Source: an uncultured Collinsella sp.
GTDB lineage: Bacteria > Actinomycetota > Coriobacteriia > Coriobacteriales > Coriobacteriaceae
Assembly (NCBI GenBank): GCA_958419975.1
Contig: CATZIG010000062.1
Location: 1 to 9,341, forward strand
Reading direction: 5' to 3'
DNA: 9,341 bases
The notes below the pieces were generated by a model. The model made no database searches and was not told the origin of the DNA. It worked only from the letters and a program-made list of their open reading frames with translations. How positions within the stretch are numbered: position 1 is the first letter of the stretch; each line of letters starts with the position of its first letter. Made by a program: the position numbers and the translations under genes. This document shows positions 5,970 to 9,341 of this stretch, one piece after another.

Positions 5970-6058
5970 GTTGACTTTTCGTTATGCACGGAACCGGGAC
6001 GTCCGTCGTAACGGTGGTGCTCTTGTATCCGTTTGAAATCGAGCGAAGGAGTACCGCT

Positions 6059-6181
6059 ATGGAGCAATCGAGCCTATTTGATGACGGTGTGGACATCGAT
6101 CTCGAAGCGCCTGCGAGCGTGGACGCCGCCGTACCAACCGATGCCCGTGCCCAGGCGGCAGCGCGCGTGGCTCAGCACTGA
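6059..6181 (+). pseudogene. N-terminal fragment of an unidentified gene
   Basis: A 40-codon frame starting MEQSSLFDD, with GAAGGAG about 7 bases before the ATG, so the translation start is genuine-looking. The acidic SLFDD opening and an Ala-rich run are seen at the start of some replication or repair ATPases such as RarA in Actinobacteria, but this is only a resemblance. The frame stops at TGA 6179-6181, inside the first codons of the HtrA remnant, which reads in another frame. The body of the original gene is gone, so it was probably cut by the deletion that joined it to the HtrA 3' end. It could still make a 40-residue peptide. Confidence 0.5.
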
Positions 6182-6533
6182 TAGCGGTGCGTATGTGGCG
6201 AGCGTCGTCGAGGACGGTCCCGCCGCCAAGGCCGGCATCCAGGAGGGCGATGCCATCACCAAGCTGGACGATGACGAGATTACGAGCGCTGATGGTCTGA
6301 TCATCGCGCTGCGCAGCCACGAGGTGGGCGAGAAGGTCGAGATCACGCTCATGCGCGGCAAGGACGAGAAGAAGGTCACGGTCGAGCTGGGCTCCGACGA
6401 GGAGCTGCAGAACCAGCAGCAGAACGACAGCGCGACCGACACCGGCAACGGCGGTATTACCGACGAGCAGCTGCGTCAGCATCTGGAGGAGCTGCTAGGC
6501 CAGCAGGGTCAGGGCTACGGCCAGGGCTACTAA
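6171..6533 (+). pseudogene. 3' remnant of a HtrA/DegP-type serine protease (PDZ domain and tail)
   Basis: The frame reads STDSGAYVASVVEDG then AAKAGIQEGDAITKLDDDEI, followed by ALRSHEVGEKVEITLMRG, which is a complete C-terminal PDZ domain of a HtrA protease. It ends in a Gln-rich and then Gly/Tyr-rich tail (GQGYGQGY). The whole trypsin-like protease domain with its His, Asp and Ser, and the membrane anchor, are absent. Upstream sequence belongs to an unrelated gene start in a different frame, and the in-frame upstream codons show no protease sequence or usable start. HtrA normally degrades misfolded proteins outside the membrane; this fragment cannot. The well-kept PDZ sequence suggests a recent break. 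An intact copy probably exists elsewhere in the genome. Confidence 0.8.
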
Positions 6534-6554
6534 CGAGCCGTATCGCACATATCG

Positions 6555-6629
6555 AAGGATGACGATTCCAATACGGACGACACCAAAACCGGCATCGACG
6601 GCTCCATGGACGATTCGGATTCCAAATAG
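6555..6629 (+). other. Possible C-terminal coding relic, acidic tail
   Basis: In the same frame as the HtrA remnant, after its TAA, the codons read KDDDSNTDDTKTGIDG then MDDSDSK and a TAG at 6627-6629. Such Asp/Ser-rich ends occur at the C-termini of secreted or chaperone proteins. No start or domain precedes it, so it may be another 3' gene end left by rearrangement, or chance. Confidence 0.25.
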
Positions 6630-6644
6630 GCCCTGTTAGTTGAG

Positions 6645-7082
6645 CTACTTCTTTGCCGGTGTCGTATACGAAACCGCTATACCCGCGGCAATTGCCATGA
6701 GACAGCTCACGATGAATCCGAACTCATACTTCAAAACGTTTGTTGCGGTCAGGGCGATAATCAACACAGTCGCAATTTGCAGAATTATCATTATTACGAA
6801 GAGATTGATTCCTTGTTTGGCCGAAGTCGCTGAGTGAGTTTGGCTTTGTTGATTCAGGTTGTAGCTGACAACAAAAGCGATCAGTTCGCTTGATACGGGG
6901 CCGACTACATAGAAAAAGATTGCGTCAATGAAGCCTATAGTGTTGTAAGTTGTTTCGCCGGAAAAAACAGCGTATAAAACATATCCAAATCTTGGCTGAT
7001 TCATGTATGAGTAGGAGAAGACCAAGAGCGTCAATATTGCTACTACCAGAAGTGCATTCAGGATAAATCGTTTGCTTTTCAT
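6645..7082 (-). CDS. Four-helix integral membrane protein of unknown function
   Basis: Unrecognised 145-residue protein with hydrophobic segments near 5-25, 50-75, 92-113 and 119-139, a polar Gln/Ser/Thr-rich loop between helices 2 and 3 (76-90) and a short basic C-terminus. The ATG at 7082 is chosen because GGAAGGAGC stands 7 bases before it; a longer reading from 7130 lacks such a site. A TAGAAT at 7115-7120 on the minus strand may be the -10 box, with only a poor -35. Base composition is much more AT-rich than that of the transposase and ATPase genes, which fits recent transfer. It has no obvious partner. It could be a small immunity-type or efflux-like protein, but no motif supports this. 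Confidence 0.75.
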   Translation of the reverse strand: MKSKRFILNALLVVAILTLLVFSYSYMNQPRFGYVLYAVFSGETTYNTIGFIDAIFFYVVGPVSSELIAFVVSYNLNQQSQTHSATSAKQGINLFVIMIILQIATVLIIALTATNVLKYEFGFIVSCLMAIAAGIAVSYTTPAKK

Positions 7083-7176
7083 CGATCGCTCCTTCCGGGT
7101 GACTCTTATATGTAATTCTACAACAGCCATTATTTTTAAAGAATATGACTGTCCTAAATAACGTGCACTTTCGCTG

Positions 7177-7206
7177 GAGGGTCGCTGTTTGGCGGCCCTC
7201 TTTTTT
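7177..7206 (+). terminator. Intrinsic terminator without an upstream gene
   Basis: GAGGGTCGC (7177-7185) pairs with GCGGCCCTC (7192-7200) with one G-T wobble and a 6-base loop, followed by six T residues (7201-7206). It reads on the plus strand, yet no plus-strand gene exists between the HtrA remnant and here; the nearest gene is on the other strand and begins at 7082. It may insulate the toxin-like gene from upstream transcription or be left over from a lost gene. Confidence 0.8.
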
Positions 7207-7252
7207 GCACAGGCGCGGTGGGATGGTAATATCGGGCGGGAGTCAGCCGCTC

Positions 7253-7261
7253 TGATAGAAT
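7253..7261 (+). promoter_or_regulatory. Extended -10 promoter for the 37-residue peptide
   Basis: TGATAGAAT matches the extended -10 form (TG, one base, then TAGAAT, 5 of 6 consensus bases). No clear -35 is present, which such promoters tolerate. Transcription from about 7268 would give a leader of about 57 bases containing the hairpin over the ribosome binding site. Confidence 0.4.
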
Positions 7262-7298
7262 CGTCCTTGCTGTCGGCAGCCCTCGTGCCGGGCAGAGC

Positions 7299-7316
7299 CC
7301 TCCATTTGATGGGAGG
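7299..7316 (+). promoter_or_regulatory. Hairpin covering the ribosome binding site
   Basis: CCTCCAT (7299-7305) pairs with AT (7309-7310) and GGAGG (7312-7316), with G7311 bulged and a TTG loop. The GGGAGG sequestered here is the Shine-Dalgarno site for the ATG at 7325. Base pairing would keep translation low until the fold opens, as in mRNAs of type I toxins. Confidence 0.5.
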
Positions 7317-7324
7317 TGATGCCC

Positions 7325-7438
7325 ATGACCGATCTGATTGATTTCGTGAAGCTCCTGACCGCTTTGGTCTCGCTCCTCACGGCGCTTATCGGACTTTCCG
7401 AGGCACTTAAGCAGCGTACGAAGCAAAAGACGATATGA
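7325..7438 (+). CDS. 37-residue hydrophobic peptide with cationic tail, toxin-like
   Basis: The peptide MTDLIDFVKLLTALVSLLTA continues LIGLSEALKQ and ends RTKQKTI. One hydrophobic helix (about 4-24) is followed by a basic C-terminus, the layout of small membrane toxins of type I toxin-antitoxin pairs and of holin-like peptides. GGGAGGTG lies about 8 bases before the ATG; the ATG at 7319 in the same frame is too close to it. The site is folded into a hairpin and an extended -10 promoter lies upstream, so expression is probably tight. It sits directly before the IS110 leader and may be inside that element or a stable neighbour of it. No antisense antitoxin RNA could be pinned down. The toxin role is inferred from architecture only. 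Confidence 0.5.
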   Translation: MTDLIDFVKLLTALVSLLTALIGLSEALKQRTKQKTI

Positions 7439-7439
7439 G

Positions 7440-7562
7440 AAAGCCATTTGGGTCGCCTCCCCCGCGGCGCAGCTTCTTTCCGCGGGCTCGGGATGCCACA
7501 ATGGGCTTTGAGTATCGGCCCGTGCGGTAGCCCTTACCGCACCTGCGGGGAGGAGGCTTCCC
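7440..7562 (+). ncRNA. Structured leader, candidate IS110 bridge RNA
   Basis: These 123 bases hold an outer stem AAAGCCATT (7440-7448) with AATGGGCTTT (7500-7509, one bulge), an inner perfect stem CCCGCGG (7461-7467) with CCGCGGG (7480-7486) around a 12-base loop, and a perfect 8-bp hairpin GTGCGGTA / TACCGCAC (7522-7529, 7535-7542). CCTCCCC at 7456-7462 could instead pair with the transposase ribosome binding site GGGGAGG (7547-7553). IS110 elements carry a bridge RNA in the non-coding end upstream of the transposase that guides target and donor choice; position and fold fit, but guide loops cannot be matched here without the element ends and target. It may simply control transposase translation or end the toxin-like transcript. 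Confidence 0.35.
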
Positions 7563-8671
7563 ATGCCCCATGTTACCTCCATCGGCCTGGACGTCCACGC
7601 GCGATCGGTCGCCGCCGCGGCGTTCAACCCCTTCACCGGCGAGGTGGCGCACCGTGACTTCGGGACGGACGCCGCCGGGATCGCGGAGTGGGCCCTCGGG
7701 TTCGAGGAGCCCAGGGTCTGCTACGAGAGCGGCCCCACCGGCTTCCACATGGCGCGCGAGCTGCGCGCGCTCGGCCTCGACTGCGCCGTGGCCGCCGTCT
7801 CCAAGATGCAGAGGCCGGCGGCGGACGCGCGCCGCAAGAACGACCGGCGCGACGCCGAGTGCATCGCCCGCATGCTCGCCACCCACAACATCGTGGAGGT
7901 CCCGCTGCCCGATGCGGCCGTCGAGGCCGCCCGGGACCTCGACCGCGCCCTCGACGACGCCACGGTGGAGTACCGCCGCGCCAGGCAGCGCCTCAACATG
8001 TTCCTGATCAGGCTGGGCCACGTCTGGGACGAGCGCAACGCCGACGGGGCAAGGAAGAGGCCTGGACGCGCGCCCACTGGAGGTGGATATCCGGGATCAA
8101 GCTCGAGGGGCCGCAGCGCGACGCGCTCGAGTACTACGTCACGGCCGCCCGCTGCGCGGAATCGGACAAGCGGCAGCTCGAGAGGAGGGTCGTCGCGCTG
8201 GCGGGCACCGACCGCTGGCGCCCGGCCGTGGAGGCGCTGTCCTGCATCAAGGGGATTGACACCCTGACGGCCTTCAGGCTCGCAGCCGAGGTGGGCTCCT
8301 TCACGAGGTTCCGGACGGCCCCGGCCTTCGCGAGCTGGTACGGGCTGGTCCCGTCGGAGCGCTCGAGCGGCGAGACCGAGCGGCGCGGCGGGATAACCAA
8401 GACGGGCAACCGGCTCGCCAGGACGGCACTGGTGGAGTCGGCGTGGCACTACCTGACGTGCACGCCCCGCCCGAAGGCCCCGGCACCCGGCGCGAACGTC
8501 CCCGCGGCGATCCGGGCGCGCGCCGACGACTGCACCGCCAGGCTCTGCCGCCGCCGCGAGGCGCTGGCGGCGGCGGGCAAGAGCTCATGCAAGGCAAACG
8601 CCGCCGTCGCGCGCGAGCTCGCCTGCTGGGTCTGGGAGATCGGGCGCCGGGCGGAGGGGACCCTCAGCTGA
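7563..8671 (+). pseudogene. IS110-family DEDD transposase, frameshifted
   Basis: The first part (7563 to about 8048) is the DEDD RuvC-like domain: D10 in GLDVH, E55 in CYESGPTG, and D94 and D97 in KNDRRDAE. The second part (about 8048-8671, another frame) starts KEEAWTRAHWRW and holds the Transposase_20 domain with IKGIDTLTAF, then SERSSGETERRGGITKTGN, which includes the conserved serine region. Joined, they give about 369 residues, a normal IS110 length. The break is at GGGG (8046-8049): one more G would restore a single frame (DGGKEEAW). A sequencing error, a real loss, or translational slippage are all possible, but there is no classical slippery heptamer. GGGGAGGAGG lies about 7 bases before the ATG. 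GC content is very high. Confidence 0.85.
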
Positions 8672-8690
8672 CCCCGTCGGACAACAGGCC

Positions 8691-8942
8691 TCCCGCCGGG
8701 AGGGCCCGCGCCTCGACGCATCGCCGGCGCGCGTTCACGAGCCCTTTTTGGGCAGCCCAAGGGCCGCGCCCGTGAACAAGACTGGTTTCGGACGAGCGCG
8801 CCGGACGGAGAATCGAAATGCGGTGGGGTGCGCGGACATACCGGGCTGACCGCCGGCAGCGCGCCCGCAAGAGCCCGCGGATATTAGCTTGCCAGACAAG
8901 CGTCGACTAAACGTGCAGCGTGCGCGGGCCCTCCCGACGGGA
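8691..8942. repeat. 21-bp inverted repeats bounding a 252-bp segment
   Basis: Bases 8691-8711 and 8922-8942 are reverse complements at 20 of 21 positions; the 14 innermost bases (GGGAGGGCCCGCGC at 8698-8711, and its complement at 8922-8935) are exact. Each arm also contains a small hairpin of its own (TCCC, 3 bases, GGGA). They enclose 210 bp without a gene, lying between the transposase stop and the terminator of the next gene. No direct duplication of flanking bases is visible. It may be a small non-autonomous element, part of the IS right end, or a long-range RNA stem. At the left arm, GGCC-TCCC-gcc-GGGA-GGGCC (8687-8706) could also weakly end the transposase transcript. Confidence 0.7.
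8733..8777. repeat. Nested hairpin inside the inverted-repeat segment
   Basis: GTTCACG (8733-8739) pairs with CGTGAAC (8771-8777), and inside it GCCCTT (8741-8746) pairs with AAGGGC (8759-8764). The central TTTGGGCAGCCC can form a further short stem. The rest of 8712-8921 shows only a small hairpin GCTTG / CAAGC (8887-8901) and no credible coding frame. Confidence 0.6.
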
Positions 8943-8946
8943 AACG

Positions 8947-8971
8947 AAAAAGCCCGGTTTAAAACCGGGCT
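8947..8971 (-). terminator. Intrinsic terminator of the right-edge minus-strand gene
   Basis: AGCCCGGTTT (8951-8960) and AAACCGGGCT (8962-8971) are complementary, in effect an almost perfect palindrome. Read on the minus strand the stem runs into TTTTT (plus-strand A run 8947-8951). It lies about 30 bases past the stop of the gene at 9003. Confidence 0.9.
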
Positions 8972-9002
8972 CGAACAAACACGCCTATTGACAATGGCTT
9001 TC

Positions 9003-9341
9003 TCATATTAGGTCGGATGTGAAAGCCGGACCGCAGAGGTATCGAGCGCACGCGGCCAGGGCCTCGAGGGCGCCTGGCGGGTAGGGAGATCCGAGCATGA
9101 GGCAGGACAACGCGCAGGCCCGTGAAAGGTTCACGAGCTCCCCCGCGACGCGGCAGACCCTCGGCTGCCCCTCGTAAAGGATGCAGAAGACACGGTCGAG
9201 GTCCGACGGTTCGACCAGGCTGTACCGGCAGTCCGCGTACAGTGCGCAGCCCCTCCCGCGCGGGTCGCCGTCCGAGTCCTCATCCGGCTCATGATGGCGC
9301 ACCTCGACCCAAAGGCCCTCCAACACATCGTCGAACCCGAA
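9003..9341 (-). CDS. Cysteine-rich protein of unknown function (5' end outside the window)
   Basis: The frame is open from the window edge to a stop at 9003-9005, giving the last 112 residues of a longer protein (reading FGFDDVLEGLWVEVRHHEP at the edge). A GTG at 9326 could start a 107-residue form, but no ribosome binding site precedes it and upstream codons look coding, so a partial gene is more likely. Eight cysteines lie in the last 85 residues, among them C-x6-C (GCALYADCRY), RACALSC and AACARYLC. This could mean metal binding, but the spacing matches no motif I recognise. The first part is very acidic (EPDEDSDGDPRG). There is no signal peptide or membrane helix in the visible part. A strong terminator follows. 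Confidence 0.6.
   Translation of the reverse strand, partial: FGFDDVLEGLWVEVRHHEPDEDSDGDPRGRGCALYADCRYSLVEPSDLDRVFCILYEGQPRVCRVAGELVNLSRACALSCLMLGSPYPPGALEALAACARYLCGPAFTSDLI

Larger units (their letters stand above)
7440..8671 (+). mobile_element. IS110-family insertion sequence (ends not determined)
   Basis: The transposase at 7563-8671 is of the IS110 family, whose DEDD recombinases excise and insert a circular form without terminal inverted repeats and usually without target duplication. The structured leader from 7440 is included because the family keeps a non-coding end there. The true ends cannot be read from one copy; the left end could lie before the toxin-like gene and the right end anywhere up to about 8946. 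The broken reading frame means this copy probably cannot move unaided. Confidence 0.7.

Noticed and set aside
6033..6180. Reading the HtrA remnant as an intact 166-residue protein from a TTG at 6033
   Set aside because: The first 45 codons are the out-of-frame image of the MEQSSLFDD gene start and lack any signal or protease sequence; the TTG has no ribosome binding site.
7721..8449. 242-codon minus-strand open frame over the transposase
   Set aside because: Antisense to the conserved DEDD and Transposase_20 motifs; Arg/Pro/Ala-rich translation with no domain and no ribosome binding site.
8664..8870. 68-codon minus-strand gene after the transposase
   Set aside because: Translation is dominated by Arg, Ala and Ser with no start site, and it crosses one of the inverted repeat arms.

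Overview
The window looks like an accessory region of a high-GC Gram-positive gut bacterium of the Coriobacteriia, most like Collinsella. This is inferred from GC-rich codon use in the conserved genes, a HtrA tail ending in Gln/Gly/Tyr repeats, a DUF285 surface-protein remnant and the general style of the genes. It was not confirmed by any search. GC-rich genes (ABC exporter, AAA ATPase, transposase, right-edge gene) alternate with AT-richer small membrane or exported proteins of unknown function, and several gene fragments lie between them, so the region has been rearranged repeatedly.

Left part (1-2900, plus strand): a 604-residue ABC exporter carrying its membrane domain and ATPase in one chain is followed at once by a 142-residue single-pass exported protein, probably one operon closed by a 12-bp GC hairpin. 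Immediately behind the hairpin lies a frameshifted, 5'-truncated remnant of a DUF285 (BspA-like) surface protein.

Middle (2900-5800): a minus-strand AAA_14/DUF4143 ATPase has a recognisable promoter whose -35 region is overlapped by a 23-bp tandem repeat array. Next come two very small minus-strand membrane proteins in tandem, a coding-like but apparently 5'-broken minus-strand ORF, a strong hairpin plus a 10-bp palindrome, and a plus-strand membrane-anchored protein with an OB-like C-terminal part, ended by a clear terminator.

Scar region (5824-7210): the start of one gene (40 residues with a good ribosome binding site) abuts the PDZ-domain 3' end of a HtrA-type protease, so two unrelated genes were joined and most of each was lost. 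A four-helix membrane protein on the minus strand follows, then a plus-strand terminator with no gene in front of it.

Right part (7210-9341): a 37-residue hydrophobic peptide with a cationic tail has its ribosome binding site inside a hairpin, which is toxin-like. It is followed by a 124-base highly structured leader and an IS110-family DEDD transposase broken by a frameshift at a GGGG run. IS110 elements encode a guide (bridge) RNA in a non-coding end, so the structured leader is a candidate for it. Downstream, two 21-bp inverted repeats (20 of 21 matching) enclose about 210 bp that contains another nested hairpin. A minus-strand terminator then closes a partial cysteine-rich gene of unknown function that runs off the right edge.
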